Below are positions 8,801 to 17,600 of a stretch of DNA of 64,000 nt, one piece after another. The stretch covers positions 62,001-126,000 of the forward strand of contig CAZWPX010000002.1 in assembly GCA_964636125.1 (NCBI GenBank). Reading direction: 5' to 3'. The notes beneath the pieces are model-generated. The model was given only the letters and a program-made list of their open reading frames with translations, searched no databases and was not told where the DNA came from. This stretch comes from CAJINA01 sp964636125. GTDB lineage: Bacteria; Desulfobacterota; Desulfobacteria; Desulfobacterales; CAJINA01. The translations under genes were made by a program, and so were the position numbers. Within the stretch, counting starts at the first letter, position 1, and each line of letters begins with the position of its first letter.

Positions 8801-10054
8801 CGGTCCGGATCCCATTTGCTGGAATTGATCAACGACGTGCTCGACATGTCCAAGATCGAGGCGGGACGACTGCAACTGGAACCTGAGGACTTCGACCTCG
8901 GTAAACTGGTGCGGGATGTTACCGACATGATGCGGGTACGGGCCGAGGAAAAGGGGCTGCAACTGATCCTTGACCAGGGTTCGGATTTTCCCCGCTTTAC
9001 ACATGGTGATTCCGCCAGGCTGCGGCAGGTATTCATCAACCTGTTGGGCAATGCAATCAAGTTCACCAATAGTGGCGGTGTCACCCTGCGCCTGGATGCC
9101 GAGGGGGACGGTAATGGCGGCCTCATACTGCGTGGCGAGGTTCAGGATACCGGCATCGGTATTAAGCCTGAAGATATCGAACAGATTTTCCTACCCTTTG
9201 AACAGTTGGCCGAATCGGTTTCACAAAAGGGGACCGGGCTGGGGTTGGCCATCACCCGCCAGTTCGTGGAGATGATGCAGGGCGATATCGGAGCCGAGAG
9301 CACGCCCGGCAAAGGCAGCCGGTTTCATTTCAAAATACCGGTGGAGAAAGCAAAAGGGGAAGTTGCGATCAGGGCCGCTGCCGAGGAGCGCCGGGTGACC
9401 GGCCTGGAACCCGGCCAGCGCGAGTATCGCATCCTGGTCGTCGAAGATCAGCCGGAGAGCCAACTGCTGTTGAAACAGCTTCTGGAGCAAATCGGTTTTA
9501 GTGTGCAAATCGCTGAAAATGGCAAAAAGGCCATCGAGGCCTTCCAGGACTGGGACCCCCATTTCATCTGGATGGACCGGCGCATGCCGGTAATGGACGG
9601 TCTCACCGCCACGCGTGCGATCCGGGAGCTGCCCGGCGGCCAGAATGTGAAGATCGTTGCTTTAACCGCCAGTGTGTTCAAAGAGGAGAAGCACGAGGTT
9701 CTGGAGGCCGGCTGTGACGATTTTGTGTGGAAGCCTTACAGATCCTGGGAAATATTCGACTGTCTGGCCAGGCACCTGGGGGTGAAGTATATCTATCAGG
9801 AGGAAATAAAACCGTCGCCGACCCCGCAAATGGATACGAACCGGCTTCAAGCGGCAGTGGCCCGTCTGCCGGCGGAGCTGGCCGGCAAGTTGCGTCAGGC
9901 GTCAGGGGAGCTGAACTCCGCAAAGATGGTGGAACTTCTTACGCAAACGACCGGTCATGACGATGCACTTGCACGAGCCTTGACAAGCTGTTTAGACGCT
10001 TTCGATTTCCAGACGATCCAGGAAATACTATCACGCGGAGGGGGGGAGGATTGA
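5840..10054 (+). CDS. Membrane hybrid sensor histidine kinase (sensor-HAMP-PAS-PAS-GAF-HisKA-HATPase-REC)
   Basis: The 1404-residue kinase has TM1 at about 8-30, a periplasmic region to about 340, TM2 at about 345-369 and HAMP to about 425. PAS domains follow at about 476-602 and 632-757, then GAF at about 767-928. The catalytic core has phospho-accepting His953 (MSHELRTPL), an N box, the G1 box DTGIGI with Asp1103, and GTGLGL. The C-terminal receiver has Asp1246 (WMDRRMP) and a conserved Lys (WKP). GGAGG stands nine bases before the ATG. It is likely paired with the upstream binding protein and feeds the receivers and kinases downstream. The TGA stop lies inside an ATTGAAGATTGAAAAG repeat. 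Confidence 0.93.
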   Translation: MRLTLVQKLLVIFLGLVLGSLVSVSWVYYNFFTSHVEDLAQKQQETAFELIFDSVGRTIAGTTPAVAGFIRDSIGGDIHLINVAPEQYDFQDLSNARLYREMPAVFSSYRNLVSAVDRFAPAHGINKLVIYDEQGTARVVYLDNGEQEVAGVYLGKGANARFIPYSTQQLTDLGDQLIQFLSPEELWRMVKPSPPEGVRTQYGRDVPQTTVVGMGQFGGLATTRLLLPITQNGIHAGLVEIDIGLRGEDIRRFASYSHTDINIFVGSRLSLGTLKEYDVFDVKGGLTPIRPDFTDFQLPEINFTEISIAGRAYSQGSLAIGDGDETLTFTANYSRDAIAEQRKALLISIGSVVLILGLFGVLVSGIIGARVNRFLQQILGYLERLARGDIPEKMAGAKRGEFGAIKNNFNALISNYGETVLIAEKIANGELDVHLDERSDKDLLSRSLNTMAENLLQARNTLEQRVMERTAQLAKSEERFRGLVDDIPGVIYRCALDKDWTMEYISEEVRTLIGYPASDFVGNRVRSYASVIHAEDVELVEQGVQKAVAAARPYVLEYRVVDLGDNIHWVYEKGQASYDEQDKPQWLDGAIFDITERKQAEQELKAYQENLEELVDKRTRELEKSNARLQQEQAFMAGVLENIEDGIVACDEKGKLSLFNRATREFLGIKEEHLPPEQWEGRYSLYLADGKTPMETEDIPLFRAFSGEVVHRDEMVVIPERGKKRSLLASGRVITGPKGATVGAVVSLHDITSSKEADRERAANELRIQLLYELNRSLPDMDEQTLCERALDIAVRITDSQVGYLHMVNDDQQNLNLAAWNAEARKHCTASYDNHYPIEMAGVWADAVRLKQTVVHNDYPAMNEKRGLPEGHFPVQRHMSTPALDGDYARLIIGVGNKAAPYDPHDVLQLELIAGDVLKLVMRKRAEQALKIAKEAAERANASKSVFLANMSHELRTPLNAILGFSQLMQNNPAIPESELEHVDIISRSGSHLLELINDVLDMSKIEAGRLQLEPEDFDLGKLVRDVTDMMRVRAEEKGLQLILDQGSDFPRFTHGDSARLRQVFINLLGNAIKFTNSGGVTLRLDAEGDGNGGLILRGEVQDTGIGIKPEDIEQIFLPFEQLAESVSQKGTGLGLAITRQFVEMMQGDIGAESTPGKGSRFHFKIPVEKAKGEVAIRAAAEERRVTGLEPGQREYRILVVEDQPESQLLLKQLLEQIGFSVQIAENGKKAIEAFQDWDPHFIWMDRRMPVMDGLTATRAIRELPGGQNVKIVALTASVFKEEKHEVLEAGCDDFVWKPYRSWEIFDCLARHLGVKYIYQEEIKPSPTPQMDTNRLQAAVARLPAELAGKLRQASGELNSAKMVELLTQTTGHDDALARALTSCLDAFDFQTIQEILSRGGGED

Positions 10055-10150
10055 AGATTGAAAAGTGAAAATTTAAGGATTTTTATCCATTATATGTAAA
10101 AATGGCATCGCCCAGCGATACCAGAAATATTCAATATTCAATATGGAGAA
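10050..10150. repeat. ATTGAA-type interspersed repeat between kinase and receiver genes
   Basis: ATTGAAGATTGAAAAGTGAAAA at the left and ATTCAATATTCAATATGG at the right frame this spacer. The kinase TGA stop (10052-10054) is part of the left copy and the receiver ribosome-binding site (GGAGA) directly follows the right copy. The remainder shows no gene. Confidence 0.6.
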
Positions 10151-10156
10151 ATGCCC

Positions 10157-10579
10157 ATGACCACTAAAGACAACTCAGCTTCAAATCTCACCGGAGATGT
10201 ACTCATCGTTGATGATACCGTCGCCAATCTGAAGCTGCTGGCCGACCTCCTGACCGGCGAGGGGCTGACGGTTCGGCCGGCCAACAACGGTGAACTGGCT
10301 CTCTCTTCCACAGAACTCCGGCAGCCGGATCTGATCCTGCTGGATGTGCGTATGCCGGAAATGGACGGTTACGAGGTCTGCCGACGGCTCAAGACGAACC
10401 AGACAACACGGGATATTCCGGTCATCTTCATCAGCGCCATGGACGATGCGCAGGCCCGCGTTAAAGGTTTCCAGGCAGGTGCCGTGGATTTTGTCACCAA
10501 GCCATTTCTGAAAGAAGAGGTGATTGCCCGGGTCCGCACACACCTTGAGCTGCAGCTGCTCAGGAAGATTAGACATTGA
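10157..10579 (+). CDS. Stand-alone response regulator receiver (REC)
   Basis: The 140-residue protein is one CheY-like domain: acidic pair IVDD, phospho-acceptor Asp63 in LILLDVRMP, FISA, and KPF. There is no output domain, so it is a phosphorelay intermediate or acts through protein contacts. The ATG at 10157 is preferred over 10151 because GGAGA ends seven bases before it. It is very similar in layout to the receiver half of the kinase at 13047, which suggests duplication. The stop codon falls in an ATTGAGTATTGG repeat. Confidence 0.88.
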   Translation: MTTKDNSASNLTGDVLIVDDTVANLKLLADLLTGEGLTVRPANNGELALSSTELRQPDLILLDVRMPEMDGYEVCRRLKTNQTTRDIPVIFISAMDDAQARVKGFQAGAVDFVTKPFLKEEVIARVRTHLELQLLRKIRH

Positions 10580-10668
10580 GTATTGGATATTGAAGATTGG
10601 GGGAAATTTGAAATTGAAAAATGACTATTGAAAAGTGAACATTGAAACGATCTCTTTATTTTGATTCC
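10573..10668. repeat. ATTGAA-type interspersed repeat between receiver and second hybrid kinase
   Basis: ATTGAGTATTGGATATTGAAG, GAAATTGAAAAATG and ATTGAAAAGTGAACATTGAAAC follow one another. The receiver stop (10577-10579) lies in the first unit. A misleading upstream ATG for the next gene (10642) is also inside the repeat. Confidence 0.6.
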
Positions 10669-10686
10669 AAAATAGGGAAAATTACC

Positions 10687-13050
10687 ATGACCAAGGTTAT
10701 GATTGTCGATGACGATGAGCAATATCGTTATATCTCAAAAACACTTCTCAAAAGCCACGGATATGAGGTGATAACCGCTATCAATGGTGCTGACGCCATT
10801 GAAAAGGCACGACTCCACCCGCCGGATCTGGTTATGAGCGACATTCTTATGCCGGCAATGGACGGATTTACTTTATGTCGCGAGTGGAAAAATGATGACC
10901 GTTTAAAGCAGATTCCTTTTATCTTTGTAACAGGCAGTTTCACCGATCCGAAAGATAAGGAGCTTTGCTTCCATTTAGGAGCAGATAGCGCCCTAAAGAA
11001 GGCATGTGAATCCGATGTCTTCATCAATGCTATCCAGGCAGCTCTGCAACACCGCCAGGCGGACAAGCCTGTTTCAGAAGAACCCATCATAGAAGAAGGT
11101 GTTTTCCTCAAAAAATACAGTGACGCCCTCGTGCGAAAGCTGGAGGATAAGGTTCTAGAGTTACAAGAGGCCAATCGTCAACTACAGGAGAGAAAAGAAA
11201 CATTACGGTTGTTTCTGAATGCGCCCACAGATTCTTTCATCCTGATCGACAGTTATGGAATCATTCATGACATTAATGAGGCTGCCGCTAAGCGTTTAGA
11301 AAAATTGTCGCAAGACCTAATCGGAACATGCCTATTCGATCTCTTTCATCCGGAACTTGCCCACTCGCAAAAAGAACGGATAAACCAGGTCTTCCAGACC
11401 GGACAACCGCATCGCTTCGAAGATGAGCGTCTCGGATTGATCTTCGACAACCAACTCTACCCTGTTTTAGGAGACAAAGGGCAAGTCGAGCGGCTGGTCG
11501 TGTACGCACGCGACATCTCGAAACAGAGACTGGCAGAAGCGGATCTCCGCAAGTACCGAGATTATCTTGAGGAAATGGTTAGAGCGCGAACGAGCGAATT
11601 GGAAAAAGCCAAAGAGGAAGCTGAAGCTGCGAACCAGGCCAAGAGTATATTCCTGGCCAACATGAGCCACGAATTGCGAACGCCTCTTAACGCCGTGCTG
11701 GGCTTCTCGCAACTGATGCAACAGAACCCGGAAACCCCGCCGTCGCAACAGGAGGGCCTGGAGATCATCAACCGCAGCGGGCAACACCTGCTTACCCTGA
11801 TCAACGACGTGCTCCAAATGTCCAGGATCGAGGCCGGGCGGATTGTATTTCAAAACGAACCGTTTGACCTGGACGAACTGATGCGCGATGTCGTGGACAT
11901 GATGCATCGCCGGGCCGAGGAAAAGGGGCTGCAGCTGATCCTCGATCAAAGCCCCGCTTTCCCGCGCTATGGCGAAGCCGATTCAGCCAAGCTGCGCCAG
12001 ATTCTAATCAATTTGCTGAGCAACGCCATAAAGTTCACCGAAGAGGGCAGCGTAACCCTGCGCTTAAACGCAACTCCGGCACATGGATCAAAGGCCCCCA
12101 ATCTTCAATCTTCAATCTTCAATCGTCAATTCGAAGTAGAGGCTACCGGTATCGGTATTGCCGAGCAGGATCTGGAGCACATCTTCCAGCCCTTCGAACA
12201 ACTGGTCATGCATCCCAAACAGGGGGGCTCCGGTCTGGGGTTGGCTTTGACCAGACAGTTCGTTGAGATGATGGGTGGTAAAATCGGTGTTAAGAGCACC
12301 GTTGGCAAGGGATCGCTTTTCCATGTCGAGATTCCGGTGCACCGGGTCGACGAGAGCAATATTCCCCAGGTGGAACCGTCCCGCGGCCGTGTGGTTGGTC
12401 TGGAACCGGGACAGCCTAAATATCGTATCCTCATCGTGGAAGACCATCAGGACAGCCGTATACTGCTGAAGAGACTGCTGGAAAAGGCCGGTTTTACTGT
12501 GCAGATCGCTGAAAATGGCAAAGAGGCGGTTCATATTTTCGAAAAATGGAAGCCACACTTTATCTGGATGGACCGGCGCATGCCGGTGATGGGTGGATTA
12601 GAGGCCACCCGCCGCATCAAAGCCATGGAAGGGGGCAAGGAGACCGTGGTCGTATCGCTCACAGCCAGTGTGATGGAGGAACAGCGCAACGAGGTGCTGG
12701 CGGCCAGCTGCGATGATTTCCTGCGCAAGCCCTTCCGGGAAGCCGAGATCTTCAAGACTATGGCTAAACATTTGGGCGTGCGTTATCTCTATGCCGAAGA
12801 GCCGATCGAACCCGCTGCCCCTGAGGCGAAAATCCAACCTGGTCGAATCGCCGAATCCCTGGTCACCCTGTCACCTGAAACTTTATCTGAACTGAAAAAA
12901 GCCGTTGAGGAAATCAACCTGAAAGCAACCCAAAGTATCATTGAACGGATTTCCGAAAGAGACAGCGCCCTGGCTGCAGCATTGAGCGATTTGCTTAAGA
13001 ATTTTCGCTTTGATATCCTTCAAGAACTGACAAAGGAGTCTAAACAATGA
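10687..13050 (+). CDS. Cytosolic hybrid histidine kinase (REC-PAS-HisKA-HATPase-REC) with altered G1 box
   Basis: From ATG 10687 (AGGGAAA eight bases upstream) the protein has 787 residues. It starts with a receiver (Asp52, MSDILMP), then coiled coil, PAS, HisKA with His328 (MSHELRTPL), HATPase with an N box (NLLSNAIKFT) and GSGLGL, and a C-terminal receiver with Asp629. The ATPase domain is interrupted at 12096-12133 by a TCTTCAA repeat read in frame as NLQSSIFN. Just after it the G1 box is EATGIGI: the Asp that contacts adenine is Ala486 (GCT). ATP binding may therefore be weak or lost, leaving a phosphotransfer scaffold. It overlaps the next gene by four bases. Confidence 0.92.
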   Translation: MTKVMIVDDDEQYRYISKTLLKSHGYEVITAINGADAIEKARLHPPDLVMSDILMPAMDGFTLCREWKNDDRLKQIPFIFVTGSFTDPKDKELCFHLGADSALKKACESDVFINAIQAALQHRQADKPVSEEPIIEEGVFLKKYSDALVRKLEDKVLELQEANRQLQERKETLRLFLNAPTDSFILIDSYGIIHDINEAAAKRLEKLSQDLIGTCLFDLFHPELAHSQKERINQVFQTGQPHRFEDERLGLIFDNQLYPVLGDKGQVERLVVYARDISKQRLAEADLRKYRDYLEEMVRARTSELEKAKEEAEAANQAKSIFLANMSHELRTPLNAVLGFSQLMQQNPETPPSQQEGLEIINRSGQHLLTLINDVLQMSRIEAGRIVFQNEPFDLDELMRDVVDMMHRRAEEKGLQLILDQSPAFPRYGEADSAKLRQILINLLSNAIKFTEEGSVTLRLNATPAHGSKAPNLQSSIFNRQFEVEATGIGIAEQDLEHIFQPFEQLVMHPKQGGSGLGLALTRQFVEMMGGKIGVKSTVGKGSLFHVEIPVHRVDESNIPQVEPSRGRVVGLEPGQPKYRILIVEDHQDSRILLKRLLEKAGFTVQIAENGKEAVHIFEKWKPHFIWMDRRMPVMGGLEATRRIKAMEGGKETVVVSLTASVMEEQRNEVLAASCDDFLRKPFREAEIFKTMAKHLGVRYLYAEEPIEPAAPEAKIQPGRIAESLVTLSPETLSELKKAVEEINLKATQSIIERISERDSALAAALSDLLKNFRFDILQELTKESKQ
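12096..12133. repeat. In-frame TCTTCAA repeat inside the kinase ATPase domain
   Basis: AATCTTCAATCTTCAATCTT continues as CAATCGTCAATTCG, the reverse complement of the ATTGAAGATTGAA units found between the neighbouring genes. It adds no stop codon and lies between the ATPase N box and the G1 box. The kinase at 5840 has a shorter unrelated sequence there (NGGLILRGEV). Confidence 0.7.
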
Positions 13051-14216
13051 GCCTATCCGATCCAGGAAAGGAGAGCATCATAGTTGTGGACGATTTGCCT
13101 GAAAATCTGAAAGCTCTGACCGCCATCCTTTCCAATCCCGGCTATCAGGTGCGGCCGGCATTAAGTGGCGAGCTGGCTTTGAATACAGCCCGAAAAAAGC
13201 CGCCCGATCTAATTCTGCTGGATATTCGAATGCCCGGTATGGACGGCTACGAGGTCTGCCGCCGTTTAAAGCAAGATGAGAATACCCGTAACATACCTGT
13301 AATCTTTATCAGTGGTCTGGATGAAGTCCGGGACAAAGTCAAAGCCTTCGATGTCGGCGGCCAGGACTATATCACCAAACCGTTTCAGCCCGAAGAAGTC
13401 CTGGCAAGGGTCGGCACCCACTTGTCTCTGTGCCGGATGCAGCAACAAATAGAAATAAAGGCCCTTGAACTTGAAAAGGCAAACATCAAACTACAGGAGT
13501 TGGAACGGCTGAAATCCATGTTCATTGCCAGCATGAGTCATGAACTGCGCACACCGTTGAACTCGATTATCGGTTTTACGAGCTGGCTATTGATGGGTAT
13601 GGAAGGCGGGCTGAATGCAGAGCAGTCAAAACAGCTGTCCATGGTCAAAAGCAGTGCCGATCACCTGTTGAATCTGATCAACGATATCCTGGACATCTCA
13701 AAAATCGAGGCCGATAAGATCGACCTGGATATCAAAGAGTTCGAACTGTCTGAAATCACAAAAGATGCCGTGAAAACAGTGCTGCCCCTGGCCATGGACA
13801 AGGGGATCGAACTATCCGCCCATGTGCCGGAGGAAATAAAGCTGGCCAACGACCGGCGTCGCTTGAAACAGGTGTTGGTGAACCTGGTAAATAACGCAGT
13901 CAAATTTACAGACCGAGGGAAGGTCGAAATCCTGGCAAAAATTTCCTCAGGAAAATACCTGGTGGTCACCATATTAGACACCGGCATCGGTATACGTGAA
14001 GAGGAGATGGGAAAACTGTTCCAGCCGTTTCAGCAGATCGACATGTCTTCAACCAAACCGTATGAAGGGACCGGGCTGGGATTGTATTTGTGCCGGAAAA
14101 TATTGGATCTTTTGCATGGAAAAATATCGGTCGAGAGCACGTATGGCAAGGGAAGCACGTTTATGTTTAGCCTGCCCTTGAACATTGAAGATTGGAAATC
14201 GGGAGCGCAAAAATGA
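13047..14216 (+). CDS. Response regulator-histidine kinase fusion (REC-HisKA-HATPase)
   Basis: The 389-residue soluble protein has a receiver with Asp59 (LILLDIRMP), a coiled-coil linker, HisKA with His165 (SMSHELRTPL), and a complete HATPase (N box VNLVNNAVKFT, G1 LDTGIGI, G2 GTGLGL). Unlike its upstream neighbour all ATP-binding boxes look intact. ATGA overlap with the gene before and overlap with the receiver gene after it indicate translational coupling in one operon. The last eleven residues (NIEDWKSGAQK) are encoded by an ATTGAAGATTGGAAA repeat, so the natural C-terminus has probably been replaced by repeat sequence. Confidence 0.9.
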   Translation: MSLSDPGKESIIVVDDLPENLKALTAILSNPGYQVRPALSGELALNTARKKPPDLILLDIRMPGMDGYEVCRRLKQDENTRNIPVIFISGLDEVRDKVKAFDVGGQDYITKPFQPEEVLARVGTHLSLCRMQQQIEIKALELEKANIKLQELERLKSMFIASMSHELRTPLNSIIGFTSWLLMGMEGGLNAEQSKQLSMVKSSADHLLNLINDILDISKIEADKIDLDIKEFELSEITKDAVKTVLPLAMDKGIELSAHVPEEIKLANDRRRLKQVLVNLVNNAVKFTDRGKVEILAKISSGKYLVVTILDTGIGIREEEMGKLFQPFQQIDMSSTKPYEGTGLGLYLCRKILDLLHGKISVESTYGKGSTFMFSLPLNIEDWKSGAQK

Positions 14217-14575
14217 AAAAAGTACTGATTGTAGAGGACAATGAAAAAAACCGCTATCTCATGCGCTCTATCATTGAAAAACTGGGGCACCAGGCCATAG
14301 AAGCCCATGATGGAGGCACGGGTGTAAAAAAGGCCATAGAGGAGAGACCGGACCTGATCCTGATGGATATCCAGCTGCCGGTACTGGATGGATATGAAAC
14401 CACACGAAGGATTCGGTCAAACAGGGGAGCAAGAGATGTCCCGATTATTGCCGTCACTTCCTATGCCATGGTTGGTGACCGGGAGAAATGCATGGCTGCA
14501 GGCTGCACCGACTATATGGGAAAACCCATTGATCCTGTGCATGTTATGAAGGTCGTAGAGAAATTTTTAAGCTGA
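14213..14575 (+). CDS. Stand-alone response regulator receiver (DivK/CheY-like)
   Basis: From ATG 14213, with GGGAG a few bases upstream and overlapping the preceding stop, the protein has 120 residues: VEDN acidic pocket, Asp52 in LILMDIQLP, a switch Thr/Ser in AVTS, and GKPI. There is no DNA-binding or enzymatic output. It is coupled to the kinase at 13047 and is probably its phospho-acceptor. Confidence 0.88.
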   Translation: MKKVLIVEDNEKNRYLMRSIIEKLGHQAIEAHDGGTGVKKAIEERPDLILMDIQLPVLDGYETTRRIRSNRGARDVPIIAVTSYAMVGDREKCMAAGCTDYMGKPIDPVHVMKVVEKFLS

Positions 14576-14662
14576 GCACCATAGTCAGGTTTTTGGTGTG
14601 TTTTGGGGTAGCAGATTTTTATCAATAACCAATTGCGCTTCGTCCTGTCAGGGAAGGAAAAA

Positions 14663-17600
14663 ATGAAACTGAAAACCCTCATTGTCGATGATAACAAGCA
14701 GAGCCTTTATATGTTGGAAAGGATTTTTAAAGGTCTCGAGTATGAGGTGGTTACGGCCGCGAACGGAAAAGAGGCCCTGGACAAGCTAAGCGAAGGCGGC
14801 TTTGCCATGATCATATCCGATGCCCTGATGCCGGTAATGGATGGATTTAAGCTCTGCCGAAAAGTAAAAACCAACCAGGCGTTGCAAGAAATCCTCTTTA
14901 TTTTCTATACGGCCACCTATACCGACGAAAAAGACGAGGAGTTCGCCCTCAAGATCGGTGCAGACCGGTTTCTCCGCAAACCCATGGAGCCGGATGCCTT
15001 TGCCCGGATAATCCGGGAAATCGCTGAAAACAAGACGAATGTCAACACATTGTCTGCAGAACCGGCCCTGGTGGGTGAAGAAGATGTTCTCCGGCAATAC
15101 AGTGAGCGGCTCATAAACAAGCTGGAAGATAAGACCATCAAACTGGAAAAGGAAATCACCAATCGCAAGAAGGTTGAAGAGAAGCTGAAACAGCTCAACT
15201 CCGTGCTGCGGTCCATTCGAAATGTAAACCGACTCATCGTCAAGGAAAAGAACCGTGACCGACTCATCAAAGACGCCTGTCAGGTTCTTGTTGAAAGCCG
15301 GTTCTTTCACAATGTCTGGATTATGCTGCTGGATGAAACCAAAAAAATGACAGCTGCCGCGGAGACCGGTTTAGGCAAAGCGTTTCAGCCTGTGGCCCAA
15401 ATGCTGAGAGATGGCCGGCTAATAAATTGTGTCCGAAAAGCGTATGCGCAACCGGGTACTGTTGTCATCAATGACCCTGTTTCCGCATGTAAAAACTGCC
15501 CCCTGGCCATTAAGTACAAAGGCCGAACAGGATTGTGTATCCGGTTGGAACGTGACGGGAAAACCTACGGCATCCTATCGGCCTCCGTTATAAAAGATCT
15601 TGTTTCCGATAAAGAGGTTTCAAGCCTTTTTGAGGAAATCGGCCATGACATCTCTCTGGCTTTAGCTGGTATAGAAGAGAAAAAGAATCGCAAACGAATA
15701 GAAAATGCGCTGCAGGTAAGTGAAGAACAATATCGAGGCATCTTCGCGTCGGCTACCGATGCTTTCCTGGTCTTTAACCTGCAAGGAGATGTTGTCGATG
15801 CCAATCCCGCTGCCTGTGAAATATATGGATATTCCTACGACGAACTCACGCATTTATCAGGAAAGGACATTGTTCATCCGGATTATTGCTTCCTTTTTGA
15901 AAAGTTCACTGAACAAATCGAAGCCACCGGTCGCTTCCGCGCTGAATCCACAGATGTTCGGAAGAACGGCAGCACGCTTAATGTTGAAGTGCGTGGTACA
16001 CGGTTCAACTACCTGGGTAAAACGCATCTGCTGGCGGTGGTTCGTGACATCACCAAGCGAAAGCAGGCGGAGATGGCCATTATAAATGCCAAGGAGGAGT
16101 GGGAGCGGACCTTTAATGCTGTCCCGGATTTGATTGCAATTATAGACAATAACCATCGGATCGTCAGGACTAATAAGGCTATGGCGGACAAGTTGGGTGT
16201 GTCCCCCGATAAGGCAGTTGGACTCACTTGTTACGAGCGCGTTCACGGAACAGAGGCTCCGCCGTTATTTTGTCCCCACACTAAGTTGCTGGCAGACGGT
16301 CAGGGGCATTCGGCAGATGTCCATGAGGAACGGTTGGGTGGTGACTATTTTGTGACCGTGTCCCCTCTTCACAATAGTGCAAACCGTCTGATCGGCAGCG
16401 TACATGTAGCGCGTGATGTAACCGAGCGCAATAAGGCCGAAAAAGCCTTGCGCGAAAGTGAAAAAAAGTATCGGGATATTTTCGAGAACGTATCTGATTT
16501 TATATATATTCACGATCTGGAAGGGTATTTTACTGAGACTAATTTGGCTTTTCTATCAGCGTACGGGTATAGTGAAGATGATCTGGCCAACTTGAATTTG
16601 AGAGATATAATACCTGAACAGTATAAGCATCACTTCGAAGATTATTTAGAGGAAATCTTAGAAAAAGGGCAAGCCAAAGGGTTAATGAGAATTGTGACAA
16701 AGGAAGGCAAGGAGCGTTCCATTGAATACAAAAACGCATTGGTTTATGACAAACTCGGGCCAATGCCAATTGGCGTTCGAGGCTCAGCCAGGGACATTAC
16801 CGTGCGCAGAGAGGCAGAACTGGCGCTGCAGGAGAGCGAGAAAAGATATCGTACTGTCATGGAGGCAAATCCTGACCCGGTCGTTGTCTATGACTTAGAG
16901 GGCAAAGTGGTTTACTTTAATCCTGCCTTCGCAACTGTTTTCGGGTGGTCCCTGCAAGAATGTATTGGCAGGAAAATGGACCATTTTGTACCTGAAGACA
17001 ACTGGTCCCAAACCCAAATCTTGATTGAAAAGGTGAGAACTGGAGATAGTTTCTCCAGCGTTGAATTGCAGCGCCGTACCAAGGCCGGTAATATTATTCC
17101 TGTCAGCATAAGTGCCGCCGGTTATTATGATCAGGAAGGCTGCCCTGTCGGCAGTGTCGCTAATTTACGAGACATTACCGAACAAAAGAGACTGGAAGCC
17201 CAACTCCAACAGGCCCAAAAAATGGAGTCGATAGGCACCTTGGCCGGCGGTATTGCTCACGATTTCAACAATATACTATCGTCTGTCCTCGGTTATACCG
17301 AACTATCCCTGCTTAAAGTGGAAAAAGGAGACAGCCTCCACAACTATCTTCAGGAGGTCCTCCATGCCGGAAACCGTGCAAAAGAACTTGTAAAACAAAT
17401 ACTGGCTTTCAGCCGAAAGTCTAAAACGGAAAAAAGGCCTGTTATGGTGGAACTGATTGTCAAGGAAGCCCTGCAGCTTTTAAGGGCATCACTGCCGTCA
17501 ACTATCGAGATCAAAGCAGAAATAAGGAGCGACTCTCTGGCAATGGGTGACCCGACACAGGTTCACCAGATAATGATGAACCTGTGCACCAATGCCGGAC

